Origin: Gammaproteobacteria bacterium
GTDB lineage: Bacteria > Pseudomonadota > Gammaproteobacteria > Pseudomonadales > Azotimanducaceae
Direction of reading: 5' to 3'
NCBI GenBank assembly: GCA_026708185.1
Contig: JAPOVK010000053.1
Coordinates: forward strand, 1 to 64,000
Length of the DNA: 64,000 nt
Of the stretch, positions 19,427 to 28,935 are shown piece after piece. Every line of letters starts with the position of its first letter. Position 1 is the stretch's first letter. The notes beneath the pieces are model-generated. The model was not told the DNA's origin and searched no databases. It was given only the letters and a program-made list of their open reading frames with translations. Position numbers and translations under genes: made by a program.

Positions 19427-19890
19427 AGCTTGATGAAGGGAATGCCCTTGGCATTGTCTCGGTCGGGGTTTCGCGAGAACAGGCTAAAGTAGTAGCTCCT
19501 TCTATTGAGGTCGCTGGCTTCGAACACGTAGAAGTCGACCTGCCATCTGGCTCGCACGTATCCACGATTCTGGTAGTCCGACAGGAAATCGAGCCGGTTG
19601 AGATGCTCATCTGACATCGCGCTGGCGGTGACCAGTGGCATCGAGAGCACCAAGTCAATGTCTCCAGGCTCCGGCTTCTTCGTCGCGTAAGAACCGTCGA
19701 TCCACAGTTCGCCATGCGCTCCTAGGCGCTCAAGTTCGCCGATGAACAGCCTCAGCTGGCTGGTGAGTCGGCGGCGCAAGGGAGTGTCGAACCCTGGTCC
19801 AATGAACAGCCGGCCGATGTCGTCACGCGAAATCTCGGCCAAGCCCGGTGCGAAAATGGGAGGGAATGTGGGTTTTGTACTTGGCGGCAT
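19423..19890 (-). CDS. nucleotidyltransferase-fold protein (DUF6932-like)
   Basis: A 155-residue protein. The core motif GELWIDGSYATKKPEPGDIDLVL contains the pol-beta nucleotidyltransferase pattern GS-x(n)-DhD (about residues 66-79), and a later strand WQVDFYVF supplies a third acidic residue. The N-terminus (PPIFAPGLAEISRDDIGRLF) fits small proteins of the DUF6932 type found in mobile islands. It leads a two-gene unit with the coiled-coil protein. Minimal nucleotidyltransferases often act in toxin-antitoxin or defence pairs; that role here is inference. Confidence 0.7.
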   Translation of the reverse strand: MPPSTKPTFPPIFAPGLAEISRDDIGRLFIGPGFDTPLRRRLTSQLRLFIGELERLGAHGELWIDGSYATKKPEPGDIDLVLSMPLVTASAMSDEHLNRLDFLSDYQNRGYVRARWQVDFYVFEASDLNRRSYYFSLFSRNPDRDNAKGIPFIKL

Positions 19891-20119
19891 AGTTGGGAGT
19901 AGGAGCGAAGAGCTCGATCCTCACGCAGTCCTCTGATCATACGGGCGGTGTAGGTCTGCATCCAGACCCCGGGGCTCTCCTCCCGGCCGGACGCGACCTG
20001 GCTAGCCCCAAGCTTGGGCTGTGGCGGGAAGCTACGTGTGACGCTTCAGCCGGCCCGCGAGCTTCGATTGCGAATAGCGACTTGCTGGGCGACCCCGCCC
20101 GGATGGGGGCGGAGACGGT

Positions 20120-21082
20120 TCAACGATCCTTGAGCAGCCCCTCGAGCTCCGCGATGGTTATGCGTCCTGGCTTCAGGCTCTCGCGCACTAGCCGATTGCC
20201 GATCTCTTGGACGATCTCGTTGGCCCGGACGTCGACCCCGTATTGCCGACCGAGGAGGACGATTTCGCCGTTGAGGAAGTCGGTCTCGATGTCGCCCGTC
20301 CCGCGCATCATGCTCTGCAGGGACGAGCCGCCGTGGCGGTTGTGGCCGGGGACCGGCGCGCCGTTGATCGTGCCGCGGCGGGCACGCGTCTCCTCGACGG
20401 TCGCGCAACGGATTCCCGCGGCGGCATAGCAGGCGAGGGCCTCTTCGCGGAGAACGCGGGCGATCTCGCGCGAGCCTTCGCCGGTGGCGGCATTTACGGC
20501 ATTGCTCAAGTTCGCCAAGAGCTTCTCGTACTTGTGGCGCATGATGTCCGCGTCCGGCACGGCACTGAAGCCGGCCTTCGCGAGGGCGGCCGTCACCTCG
20601 GTGATGTAGTCGTCCACGCCGCTCGGGTAGCAGCCGGCGTCGAGGCCGCCCGCTGTGTTCTCGGCGAAGTTGACGACGACGCCGGGTTCGAGGTGTTCGG
20701 CGGGAAGCCAGACGACCATGCCGTAGGTGTGCGGAAACCGGCGCAACGCCGACCGCTCGTTCTCGACGCCGTTCTGGCAGCAGATCACGTGCGCTTGACC
20801 CCCCGTCGCGCTGTATAGGTCGCGCAAGGCCTCCTCGGTGTGCTGGCTCTTCATGCACAGGATCACCGCATCGTCGGGTGCGATGTCGGCATCGCGGGGA
20901 TGGTCGGCGCACGGGATGTCGAGGAACAGGTCCTGGGTTGGCGAGACAAAGCGCAGGCCGTCGCGCTGGATCGCCCGGAAGTGGTCTCCGCGCGCGATCA
21001 GGCACACCTCGTAGCCGGCTAGGTGGAGGCGCGCGCCGATCGTTCCGCCGATTCCGCCGGCCCCGTAGATCACGTAGCGCAT
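20120..21082 (-). CDS. 2-dehydropantoate 2-reductase-like (ApbA/PanE family) oxidoreductase
   Basis: A 320-residue NADP-dependent enzyme. The Rossmann motif YGAGGIGGTIGARLHLAG is at the N-terminus and ILCMKSQHTEEAL at about 75. The C-terminal helical domain carries the conserved Lys helix (KYEKLLANLSNAVNA) and a DFLNGEI segment. Ketopantoate reductase is the founding member, but many paralogues reduce other 2-oxo or 3-oxo acids. As the third gene of a PhyH-GH4 operon (TGATG overlap with GH4), a catabolic role is more likely than pantothenate synthesis. A GC-rich 6-bp hairpin lies just past its 3' end (20095-20112). Confidence 0.85.
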   Translation of the reverse strand: MRYVIYGAGGIGGTIGARLHLAGYEVCLIARGDHFRAIQRDGLRFVSPTQDLFLDIPCADHPRDADIAPDDAVILCMKSQHTEEALRDLYSATGGQAHVICCQNGVENERSALRRFPHTYGMVVWLPAEHLEPGVVVNFAENTAGGLDAGCYPSGVDDYITEVTAALAKAGFSAVPDADIMRHKYEKLLANLSNAVNAATGEGSREIARVLREEALACYAAAGIRCATVEETRARRGTINGAPVPGHNRHGGSSLQSMMRGTGDIETDFLNGEIVLLGRQYGVDVRANEIVQEIGNRLVRESLKPGRITIAELEGLLKDR

Positions 21083-22566
21083 CAGTCGGCCGCCTGGAGT
21101 TCCTCGACGGTACGTGTCTTGAGCCGTACGGCCCCGACCGTATCGCCGCGTGCTAGCGAGGGCTCGCTGGCCAGTCGACGCCGCGCGGCATCGATTTCAC
21201 CGGCGTATTGCGGTAGCCACTCGGCCTGGGCGACGAGCATCTCGTCCACCATTTGCCAGACCTCCGGGGGATTGCACACGGCGCCGACCAGCGGATCGAG
21301 TAGGATCGCCTGCTTGAGCAGTTCAACGTCGCCGGTGACGGCTGCTTTCGTCGCCATCCGCTGGACCTGGATGGAGTTGTTGCAGATCGCGGCGCAGCCG
21401 AGGGGCAGATCGCCGACCACGGGGATCGACAGGCCGTTGCGATCGACGTAGCCGGGGACCTCGACGATGGCGTCGTCGGGCAGGTTGGTCACGATGCCGT
21501 CGTTGCGCACGTTGAAGTGGCCGCGGTAGACGCGGCCCGTTGTCATCGACTCGATGATGTACGAGCCGTGTTCGTCGCTCCGTTTCTCGGGGGCAAAGTC
21601 CCACGCCGGCCCGTCGCGCCACTTGGGGAAGTCGGTCTCGAACCAGTTGCGGTTCTCGGTGCAGACCCGGAGATAGCCGCCGGTCTCGCCGAGGATCCAG
21701 GCGTCCGTGGAGATCCAGTCGCGGATCTCGTCCGGGCGCTTGCGGTACCAGGGCAGGTACTCGGACAGGTGCCCGTTCGACTCGGTGCTGAAGTAGCCGA
21801 AGCGGCGGATGATGTCTATGCGCACCTTCTCGCGTTCACGAATCACCGGGTCGGCTTCGAACAGCTCCAGGAGGTCGTCCGCCCAGTCGACGCCGTCGAA
21901 GAGGACCTTGAAGTACCAAGTCTGGTGGTTGATGCCCGCGGCGACGATGTCGACGTCGGCCTTGGTGATGCGGCGGAAGCTTGAGTCGTCCTCGGTCCGT
22001 CCGTCGTTGACGTGGCGCTCGAAGAGTCGCGCGAGCAGGTGGTGCCCGCCTTGAACCCCGTGGCAGAGGCCGATCGTCCTGACGGGCGAGTGGTCCAGTG
22101 CCGCCCAGGTGTTCATCGCCATCGGGTTGGCGTAGTTCAGGAGCACGCGGTCCGTGCCGGCGTAGCGTTCGATCTGATCGACGAGCTCGAGGATCATCGG
22201 CACGGTGCGTTGGCCGTACATCAGCCCACCGGCGCAGATCGTGTCGCCGACGCACTGGTCGACGCCGTATTTCAGCGGGATTTCGACGTCCGTTCGAAAA
22301 CCGTCCAGTCCACCGACACGCGCCGTGTTGATCACGAAGTCGGCGCCTTCGAGCGCCGGTTCGCGTTCGGTTCCGGTCGACACTGTCGCCGGGACGCCGT
22401 TGGCCTCGATGTCGCGCCGGCAGAGCGTCGCAACCAAGCTCAAGTTGGCGGCACTGATGTCCTGGAACGCGAACGCCGTGTCCTGCAGTTCCTCCACGGA
22501 GAGGATGTCGCGTACCAGGCGTCGTGTGAAGCCGATGCTGCCGGCCCCGACGATTGCGATCTTCAT
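21082..22566 (-). CDS. glycoside hydrolase family 4 (alpha-galactosidase/glucosidase-like)
   Basis: A 494-residue GH4 enzyme, which uses NAD and a divalent metal in a redox-assisted glycosidic cleavage. The start at 22566 has GGAGGTG upstream and overlaps the PhyH stop by ATGA. Motifs are the dinucleotide fold AIVGAGSIGFTRRLVRDIL, the metal/substrate region NYANPMAMNTWA and GLCHGVQGGHH with the conserved Cys-His ligands, and INHQTWYFKVL. The set of motifs is closest to alpha-galactosidase/alpha-glucuronidase-type GH4. Cytoplasmic; no signal peptide. Confidence 0.9.
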   Translation of the reverse strand: MKIAIVGAGSIGFTRRLVRDILSVEELQDTAFAFQDISAANLSLVATLCRRDIEANGVPATVSTGTEREPALEGADFVINTARVGGLDGFRTDVEIPLKYGVDQCVGDTICAGGLMYGQRTVPMILELVDQIERYAGTDRVLLNYANPMAMNTWAALDHSPVRTIGLCHGVQGGHHLLARLFERHVNDGRTEDDSSFRRITKADVDIVAAGINHQTWYFKVLFDGVDWADDLLELFEADPVIREREKVRIDIIRRFGYFSTESNGHLSEYLPWYRKRPDEIRDWISTDAWILGETGGYLRVCTENRNWFETDFPKWRDGPAWDFAPEKRSDEHGSYIIESMTTGRVYRGHFNVRNDGIVTNLPDDAIVEVPGYVDRNGLSIPVVGDLPLGCAAICNNSIQVQRMATKAAVTGDVELLKQAILLDPLVGAVCNPPEVWQMVDEMLVAQAEWLPQYAGEIDAARRRLASEPSLARGDTVGAVRLKTRTVEELQAAD

Positions 22567-23420
22567 GAAGCACCTCCTGATTGGACGTGGAACCGGTCGA
22601 CGAATTCGCCGCTCGCCTTCATCCGCTGGTAGCGCCACTCCCACGGCGACTCGCGCAGGCGGTTCGGGCCGTTGCGGATGTCGTAACCCATGTTGGCCGC
22701 CTTCGGGTAGTGGCTGTAGATCATCATCCGTCGCGGTGCCCCGGATTCGTTGGGGCTAGACGTGTGGATCAGGCAGCTATGGAAGAACATGACCGATCCC
22801 GCCGGGGCGTCGATGGGCACGGCGTCGGCGAGGTCGACGGTATCCGGCGGCACCTCGAGGCCGTTGCGAACGCGTAGATGCTCGATGTGGTCCTTGTGGC
22901 TTCCGGGGAACACCTTGATCGTGCCGTTGTGCTGGCTGCAGGCGTCGAGGGTGAGCGCCGAGGAGATGATCTCCTTCGGATAGTCGTTGTAGCGGTAGTA
23001 CGCATAGTCGTTGTGCACGGGGAACCGGTCGTCGTCCGCGGGAGTGCGGAAGAACTCGACACCGTTCAGCGCCGGGACGGGCTGCTTGTAGTTCAGCTTC
23101 TCTTCCATAAGGACGGGCTCGTCGTCCATCAGCACCGCCATGGGCTTGAGCAGCCGGTCGTCGGCGGATGCTTCGGCGAGGTGCAGGGCGAGGTCGATGA
23201 TCGGCTGGATCTTGCGCACCACCATCGTGCCGTCCGTTTTGCGGCGGATGTCGAGGCGACGACTCTGCCGTTCGTTGGCGAGCGACGAGTTGATGATGAG
23301 CTCGAGAATGAAGTCCGCATCACGGCGCAAAGCGGCGACTTCGTCGGCATCGAACACCGCCGGCAACACGACGTAGCCGTCGCGTTCGAAGGTGCTCAAG
23401 AGGTGCGATGGCATGGCCAC
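22563..23420 (-). CDS. phytanoyl-CoA dioxygenase (PhyH) family protein
   Basis: A 285-residue Fe(II)/2-oxoglutarate dioxygenase. It opens with the family phrase FERDGYVVLPAVFDADEVAALR. The iron triad is visible as H-x-D in PVHNDYAYYRYND and a distal His in SCLIHTSSPNESG, followed by an Arg for 2-oxoglutarate (PRRMMIYS). Family members hydroxylate diverse small molecules. First gene of a three-gene operon with GH4 and a reductase, all overlapping, which suggests stepwise oxidation and cleavage of a glycosylated compound. Confidence 0.88.
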   Translation of the reverse strand: MAMPSHLLSTFERDGYVVLPAVFDADEVAALRRDADFILELIINSSLANERQSRRLDIRRKTDGTMVVRKIQPIIDLALHLAEASADDRLLKPMAVLMDDEPVLMEEKLNYKQPVPALNGVEFFRTPADDDRFPVHNDYAYYRYNDYPKEIISSALTLDACSQHNGTIKVFPGSHKDHIEHLRVRNGLEVPPDTVDLADAVPIDAPAGSVMFFHSCLIHTSSPNESGAPRRMMIYSHYPKAANMGYDIRNGPNRLRESPWEWRYQRMKASGEFVDRFHVQSGGAS

Positions 23421-23558
23421 GATGGTAGCCGCTCGAGAAAATGAAGAAAGTATGGAACGCGACTCTTTAAGCGTTTGATGTCGCTTGCAAATGTCAAATC
23501 GACCCCTTGGGAACCCCGGTTTCGGGCTGTTCGGGCGTTTCGTTCTGCTATATTTCTA

Positions 23559-23693
23559 GGCCTCACTAGTCGGGGCTGCGTCGCTTTTGGCGACGTTCGC
23601 GCAGCCGCTCTAAGCGACCCGTGCGAACCGTGCAATGTGCAGTTCTCCTCGGCAGGGCGATCTCACTGAACACTCAGCCCGACTAGTGAGGCC
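23559..23693. repeat. 135-bp element bounded by 19-bp inverted repeats (MITE-like or long stem)
   Basis: GGCCTCACTAGTCGGGGCTG (23559-23578) is the reverse complement of CAGCCCGACTAGTGAGGCC (23675-23693) except for one extra G. The about 96-bp interior has no reading frame of note. The element fills most of the 303-bp gap between the PhyH operon promoter and the end of the thiolase gene. No clear target-site duplication is visible. It may be a miniature transposable element or a long regulatory or terminator stem. Confidence 0.6.
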
Positions 23694-23723
23694 AACCGCT
23701 GAAGATTCAACCAAAACAAGCCG

Positions 23724-24857
23724 TTAGGGCTGTTGGTTCGTCATTACGATGCACCCGCTGGCGGCGAACATCCCGCCGACCCCGAGGCATACGGAGATCT
23801 CCGCGTCCGGCACCTGGGCGGGTGCCGTGCCGCGCATCTGGCGCACGCTCTCCTGCAGCGCGTACATCCCGTACATGCCGGAGTGCATGTAGGACAGGCC
23901 GCCGCCGTTGGTGTTGAGCGGCAGCTTGCCGCCGGGCCGCGTATTGCCGTCCTCGATGAAGCCGGCAGCCTCGCCACGTTCGCAGAAACCTAGGTCTTCG
24001 AGACCCCAGATCGGCAGGTGGGCGAAGGCGTCGTAGACCATCAGGTGGTCGACGTCGCCGTGGCTGATGCCTGCGGAACGCAGCGCTTCGCCGCCTGCGA
24101 TCCGAAACGCCTGCGAACTGGTCAGGTCCTTCATCTGGCTGACCATGGGGGACTCCACCGACTCGCCGCTGCCGAGGATGTACACCGGCTTGTTGGGGAA
24201 GTCCTTGGCGCGTTCCGCCTTGGTCATGATCAGGGCACCGCCGCCGTCGGTGACCAGGCAGCACTCGAACAGGTGGAAAGGGTAGGCGATCATGCGCGAG
24301 TTCATCACGTCTTCGACCGTGATCGGATCCCGGAACGACGCCCGCGGGTTCATGCCCGCCCACTCGCGCTGCACGACGGCGACCATCGCCAGTTGCTCGT
24401 GGGTCATCCCGTACTGCTTCATGTAGCGCAGCACGCCGATCGTGAACATCGTGGTCGGCCCCATCCCGCCGTAGGGCCCCTCGAACTGCGCGGGGAGCGA
24501 TGCGCGACCGCCGCCTCCGCCGCCCCGGCCGACGCCGGAGCGTCCGCTCTCCCCGTGGGTGATCAGGATCGTGTCCGCGTAACCCGCCTCGATGGCGGCT
24601 GCCGCGTGGCGGACGTGCAGCATGAACGAGCAACCGCCGACGGAACTGCCGTCCACCCAGCGTGGCTCGATGCCGAGGTAGTGGGCGATGGCGATGGGCG
24701 ACTCGCCTGCGGTTGCGACCCCGTCGATGTCCTTGGCCTGCAACCCGGCATCCGCCAAGGTATTGAGGGCGGCATCGGCATGGAGCTGGATCTGGCTTAA
24801 GTCGGGAATCTTGCCGAGTTCAGTGGTCTCGGCGGCACCGACAATGGCTACGGTCAT
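23724..24857 (-). CDS. thiolase-family protein (SCP-x / lipid-transfer type)
   Basis: A 377-residue thiolase-fold protein: MTVAIVGAAETTELGK at the N-terminus, DIDGVATAGES, VGGCSFMLHVRHAAAAIEAGYAD at the position of the acylated Cys, INLNTNGGGL-type strand (PLNTNGGGLSYMHSGMYG) and C-terminal CLGVGGMFAASGCIVM. It belongs to the subgroup of SCP-x-like thiolases encoded next to DUF35 OB-fold proteins, which it is here (3-bp gap). Such pairs cleave branched or steroid-side-chain acyl-CoAs by retro-aldol or thiolysis. The exact substrate is unknown. Confidence 0.88.
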   Translation of the reverse strand: MTVAIVGAAETTELGKIPDLSQIQLHADAALNTLADAGLQAKDIDGVATAGESPIAIAHYLGIEPRWVDGSSVGGCSFMLHVRHAAAAIEAGYADTILITHGESGRSGVGRGGGGGGRASLPAQFEGPYGGMGPTTMFTIGVLRYMKQYGMTHEQLAMVAVVQREWAGMNPRASFRDPITVEDVMNSRMIAYPFHLFECCLVTDGGGALIMTKAERAKDFPNKPVYILGSGESVESPMVSQMKDLTSSQAFRIAGGEALRSAGISHGDVDHLMVYDAFAHLPIWGLEDLGFCERGEAAGFIEDGNTRPGGKLPLNTNGGGLSYMHSGMYGMYALQESVRQMRGTAPAQVPDAEISVCLGVGGMFAASGCIVMTNQQP

Positions 24858-24860
24858 GGC

Positions 24861-25280
24861 TCAGCTCCCTTTAGGCCGAAACAGTGGAATGGCGATGTCG
24901 CCGTGGTCCTCGAAGGTCACCTCGAGCGGCATGTCCAGCACGAGCGCCTCGGGCGTCTGTGGGCAGTCGACGATGTTGCTCATCATCGTGGGGCCTTCCT
25001 CGAGCTTGACCAGCGCGATGGCGTAGGGGCCGTCGAAGGACGGATGCGGGCGATAGTTGATCACGTAGCTCAAGAGCGAGCCGTTGCCGCTCGCCACGAA
25101 CCACTCGACGTCACTCGAACTGTTCCCCGGGCACACGGGCCTTGGCGGAAAGTAGACAGTGCCGCAGTCGATGCAGCGTTGCAGGCGCAGTTCGCCCACT
25201 TTGGTGCCGTCCCAGAAGTGCTGGGTCTCCGGTGTCGGCTGCGGCAACGGTCTAGGCCGCAACCCGGTAGAGTCCGCCAT
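24861..25280 (-). CDS. Zn-ribbon OB-fold (DUF35) protein
   Basis: A 139-residue protein. The N-terminal rubredoxin-like zinc ribbon has CIDCGTVYFPPRPVCP, followed by an OB-fold (GNGSLLSYVINYRPHPSF, ALVKLEEGPTMMSNIV). It acts as the partner subunit of the thiolase encoded directly downstream, together forming a heteromeric acyl-CoA lyase or thiolase. Confidence 0.88.
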   Translation of the reverse strand: MADSTGLRPRPLPQPTPETQHFWDGTKVGELRLQRCIDCGTVYFPPRPVCPGNSSSDVEWFVASGNGSLLSYVINYRPHPSFDGPYAIALVKLEEGPTMMSNIVDCPQTPEALVLDMPLEVTFEDHGDIAIPLFRPKGS

Positions 25281-25372
25281 GGAGTGTCCTTGCTTCGATC
25301 AAAGCGCGCGAGTATAGCCAATCGACTGCGGCCGCAGCGCCTGATCGAGTCGCCACGCCGGGCGTCGGGCGG

Positions 25373-26135
25373 TCAGCCGCCGCGGGCCTCCTCCGCGGAT
25401 CGCCGGGCGCGGACGATGCAGCGCACCCGGTTTGGCTCGACTTGGAATTCCGGATCCTGTTGGCCGTTGTTGCGCAGAGCCTGCCGGGCAGCAGGAATGC
25501 CGAACCCATAGCGCTGCACGAGGCCCAACACCCGCATGGCCTCGGCGAGAACCGGGTTTCGGTAGTCGACCACGCCGGGTTCGGCGAAGTTGTCGACATT
25601 CACGCTGCCGTAGGGACCGCCGGGGCTGCCGATTTCCACGCGGTCGTCAAACCAGTAGACCTGTACGGGTGCATTGGTACGTTCGTAGGTGCGGTGCATC
25701 ACGGCGTTGCGAACGAGTTGCTGGAGCGCATTCGTCGGGTAGATCGACGCCCGCTTCTCCACGGCCTCCGAAAGAAAGTCCACGGCGGTTCGGTTGTGAG
25801 CTACCAGCTTGTCGTCGAGCGGGCGTATGAGATCCGTGATCGGGCCTTCGCAGCGGGCCTCGTCCAGTACATCGCCACCCCATTCAGTCCCCGCGATACG
25901 CAAGAACTGGACGTAAGCGCCCGGGACGTGATCAATCCCGATGGCGCTCCCGCGTCCGTAGCGCCGACGAAGACTACGCCCGCCTGCTGGTGGTCCGGCA
26001 AGTCGTTGGCGAAGGCGCACACTGCCTTGCGGAGCCGCTGGGGCGAGTCGGCGTTGAGCGACTCCTCGCGTTCGGCCAGGTCCGACTGCAGGTCGGCAAG
26101 TAGGCTCTCGAGTTGGCGATCCGTGTAGGTGTCTG

Positions 26136-26139
<4 letters not shown>
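25373..26139 (-). pseudogene. broken AlbA/Schlafen-type ATP-binding protein (internal deletion and frameshift)
   Basis: The first about 65 codons, from a GTG at 26139 (GTGA overlap with the cysQ stop), read DTYTDRQLESLLADLQSDLAE, then FANDLP and GVVFVGATDAGAPSGL. That is the start of an AlbA_2 (Schlafen-type) domain. Around 25930-25945 the homology jumps to another frame and resumes far downstream in the family: PGAYVQFLRIAGTEW, RPLDDKLVAHN, NALQQLVRNAVMHRTYE (the HATPase_c_4-like part), ending at 25373. From memory of the family, roughly 150 residues are missing at the joint. The gene is therefore a deletion remnant. Confidence 0.72.
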
Positions 26140-26927
<788 letters not shown>

Positions 26928-26944
26928 GCCGGTAGTATAGGGCG

Positions 26945-27604
26945 ATGATCGACTGGTCCCGGATCGACACCGTCCTGCTCGACATGGACGGGACGCTGAT
27001 CGACCTGCGCTTCGACAACCACCTGTGGAACGTGGTCGTGCCGGACCGCTACGGCGAAAGGGAAGGCGTAGCGCGGGAACGGGCCGTCGAAATCCTCTAT
27101 CGCGACATGCTGGCGTCCAAGGCCACGCTCGACTTCTACGACCTCGACTACTGGGCCCGCGAGACCGCGCTCGACATCGACGCGATCCACGAGGAGTTGA
27201 TGCCGCTCATCCGCTACCGTGAGGATGCACCGGCGTTCGTGTCCGCGGTACGGGAGTCGGGTCGCCCGGTGGTGCTGGCCACCAATGCGCACCCGAAGAG
27301 CCTTGCGGTGAAGCACAAGGCCATCGGTTTGCTCGACACTGTGGATAGTTTTGTGTCCGCCCACGACATCGGCGTGCCAAAGGAAGACGTCGCCTATTGG
27401 CAACGACTGGCGTCCGACTTGGGTGACGGGCGTTACGACCCGGCCCGAGCGCTACTCGTCGACGACAACATCCTGGCGCTGGAGGCAGCGGACCACGCGG
27501 GCGTCGGCCACCTGATGTGCGTCGCGCAACCCGATTCGGGCGGCCAGCGACGAACGGACTTGCCGTACCCTTCGTTCACACGGTTCGCGGAGATCATGCC
27601 GTGA
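26945..27604 (+). CDS. yrfG: HAD-family GMP/IMP nucleotidase (YrfG type)
   Basis: A 219-residue HAD phosphatase. Motif I is VLLDMDGTLIDLRFDNHLWN, where the LRFDNHLW stretch is specific to the YrfG group. Motif II is the Thr of LATNAHPKSL, the lysine is in DIGVPKED, and motif IV is LLVDDNILAL. In enterobacteria this protein dephosphorylates purine nucleotides and is encoded next to hslR, as here, where its stop overlaps the hslR start (GTGA). Confidence 0.88.
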   Translation: MIDWSRIDTVLLDMDGTLIDLRFDNHLWNVVVPDRYGEREGVARERAVEILYRDMLASKATLDFYDLDYWARETALDIDAIHEELMPLIRYREDAPAFVSAVRESGRPVVLATNAHPKSLAVKHKAIGLLDTVDSFVSAHDIGVPKEDVAYWQRLASDLGDGRYDPARALLVDDNILALEAADHAGVGHLMCVAQPDSGGQRRTDLPYPSFTRFAEIMP

Positions 27605-28017
27605 GTGCCGGACAGAACGACGGTGAGCCCCGCGTCCGTCTGGACAAGTGGCTGTGGGCGGCCCGCTTCTACAAGTCGCGAAGCCTTGCGAAGACCGCCA
27701 TCGACGGTGGCAAGGTGCATCTGAACGACGCGCGCGTGAAGGCCGCGAAGGAGGTCGCCGTGGGCGACACGTTGACCATCACCCGCGGCGACGCCGTTCA
27801 GACCGTGGTCGTCACCGCCGTTGCGGAACGGCGCGGCAGCGCCACGATCGCCGCGACGCTCTACACCGAGACGACCGAGTCGATCGACGCCCGCGAGTCG
27901 ATCCGCGCCCAGCGCCGGATGGAACGTGCTGGCCTGACGATCCCGAAGCGCCGACCGAGCAAGCGCGATCGGCGACAGTTGCGGGCGGTGAAGACCTTGC
28001 CAGAGAGTCCCGACTGA
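27601..28017 (+). CDS. hslR: heat shock protein 15 (HslR), S4-domain ribosome-rescue factor
   Basis: A 138-residue protein with a GTG start at 27601 overlapping the yrfG stop. The S4 RNA-binding domain spans about residues 10-65 (RVRLDKWLWAARFYKSRSLA, GGKVHLNDARVK). A basic C-terminal tail ends KRRPSKRDRRQLRAV. HslR binds 50S subunits carrying stalled nascent chains. Length, tail and neighbour agree with gammaproteobacterial HslR. Confidence 0.92.
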   Translation: MSAGQNDGEPRVRLDKWLWAARFYKSRSLAKTAIDGGKVHLNDARVKAAKEVAVGDTLTITRGDAVQTVVVTAVAERRGSATIAATLYTETTESIDARESIRAQRRMERAGLTIPKRRPSKRDRRQLRAVKTLPESPD

Positions 28018-28053
28018 CGCCCTAACTTGCCTCTTTTGGCGAAAACGTCATAC

Positions 28054-28077
28054 TGATGCCAACTCTCTGAGGCATCA
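28054..28077. promoter_or_regulatory. inverted repeat upstream of VapBC, probable operator
   Basis: TGATGCC (28054-28060) and GGCATCA (28071-28077) are perfect 7-bp arms around a 10-bp spacer, ending 7 bp before the antitoxin ATG. Type II antitoxins of the ribbon-helix-helix class bind such palindromes to autoregulate. Confidence 0.5.
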
Positions 28078-28084
28078 AGATGCT

Positions 28085-28375
28085 ATGCGCACGACGCTGA
28101 CCATCGACGACGATCTGGCCGTGGCGCTGAAGAGGTCGGCGCAGCACAGTGGCAAGTCATTCAAGGCCATCGTCAACGAGGCCATCCGCCGCGGACTGTC
28201 GTCTGGCGAGAAACCCGCAAGTCGGCGGGAACGGTTTCGTGTCTTGTCGGCACGGAGGGGGTTCTTACCCGGTGTCGATCCGCTGAAGCTCAATCAACTC
28301 GTTGACGAGTTGGAGGTGGACGGATTCCTGGAACGCTCGCACGGCAGGGATTCCGATGCTCATCCCGGACGTTAA
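28085..28375 (+). CDS. VapB-like ribbon-helix-helix antitoxin
   Basis: A 96-residue protein. The N-terminus MRTTLTIDDDLAVALKRSA plus KSFKAIVNEAIRRGL is a ribbon-helix-helix DNA-binding module. The C-terminal part (FLPGVDPLKLNQLVDELEVD) is the toxin-wrapping region. The gene overlaps the PIN toxin gene by 20 bp, as expected for a type II module. First gene of the accessory island. Confidence 0.88.
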   Translation: MRTTLTIDDDLAVALKRSAQHSGKSFKAIVNEAIRRGLSSGEKPASRRERFRVLSARRGFLPGVDPLKLNQLVDELEVDGFLERSHGRDSDAHPGR

Positions 28376-28793
28376 CCTGCTGGTCTACGCGTACAACGAA
28401 GACGCACCATCCCACTCGGCCGCCAAGGAATGGTGGGAGACGCTTTTGTCGGAGGACGAGCCGGTTGGCTTGGCTTGGGTTGCCATGCTGGGTTTCGTTC
28501 GCATCATGTCGAATCGTCGAGTCTTGGCATCCCCGATGCCACTCGTGGAAGCCGTCGGTCACTGCAGGGCGTGGCTGGCCATGCCGAACGTCCGCATTGT
28601 ACTCCCTGGTCCGAGCCACTTGGATGTCATGGCCAGTCTCCTCGGTGGGCCGATGGGGTCCAACCTCGTCACCGATGCGCACTTGGCGGCTTTGGCAATC
28701 GAAAACCAGGCCGAGCTGCAGTCCAACGATAGCGATTTTGGTCGTTTCTCGGGATTGAGGTGGCGGAATCCGGTCGCCGGAATGGGTGAATAG
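28356..28793 (+). CDS. VapC-like PIN-domain ribonuclease toxin
   Basis: A 145-residue PIN protein from the ATG at 28356. Acidic residues are visible as D in MLIPDVNLLVYAYNED, E in the helix around VEAVGHCRAWL and D in the NLVTDAHLAALAIE and SNDSDFGRF segments, so the metal site looks complete. VapC toxins cleave tRNA or rRNA. Paired with the overlapping ribbon-helix-helix antitoxin. Confidence 0.88.
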   Translation: MLIPDVNLLVYAYNEDAPSHSAAKEWWETLLSEDEPVGLAWVAMLGFVRIMSNRRVLASPMPLVEAVGHCRAWLAMPNVRIVLPGPSHLDVMASLLGGPMGSNLVTDAHLAALAIENQAELQSNDSDFGRFSGLRWRNPVAGMGE

Positions 28794-28935
28794 GTTCGCC
28801 GATGGGCCGACACATTCGGCGGACGCGAATGTGGTCGCCACCTGTCATCCGCCGGGACGTCCTGCTCGGTTGATGGCCTCGGCCTGCTGGCGCTACATAC
28901 ACTTCGCCGCAGCGTCCACCCACCGGAGCCGTGCG

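Noticed and set aside
23559-23693. Integron attC site
   Set aside because: Size and inverted ends would fit, but the conserved core-site triplets (RYYYAAC / GTTRRRY) are not at the ends.
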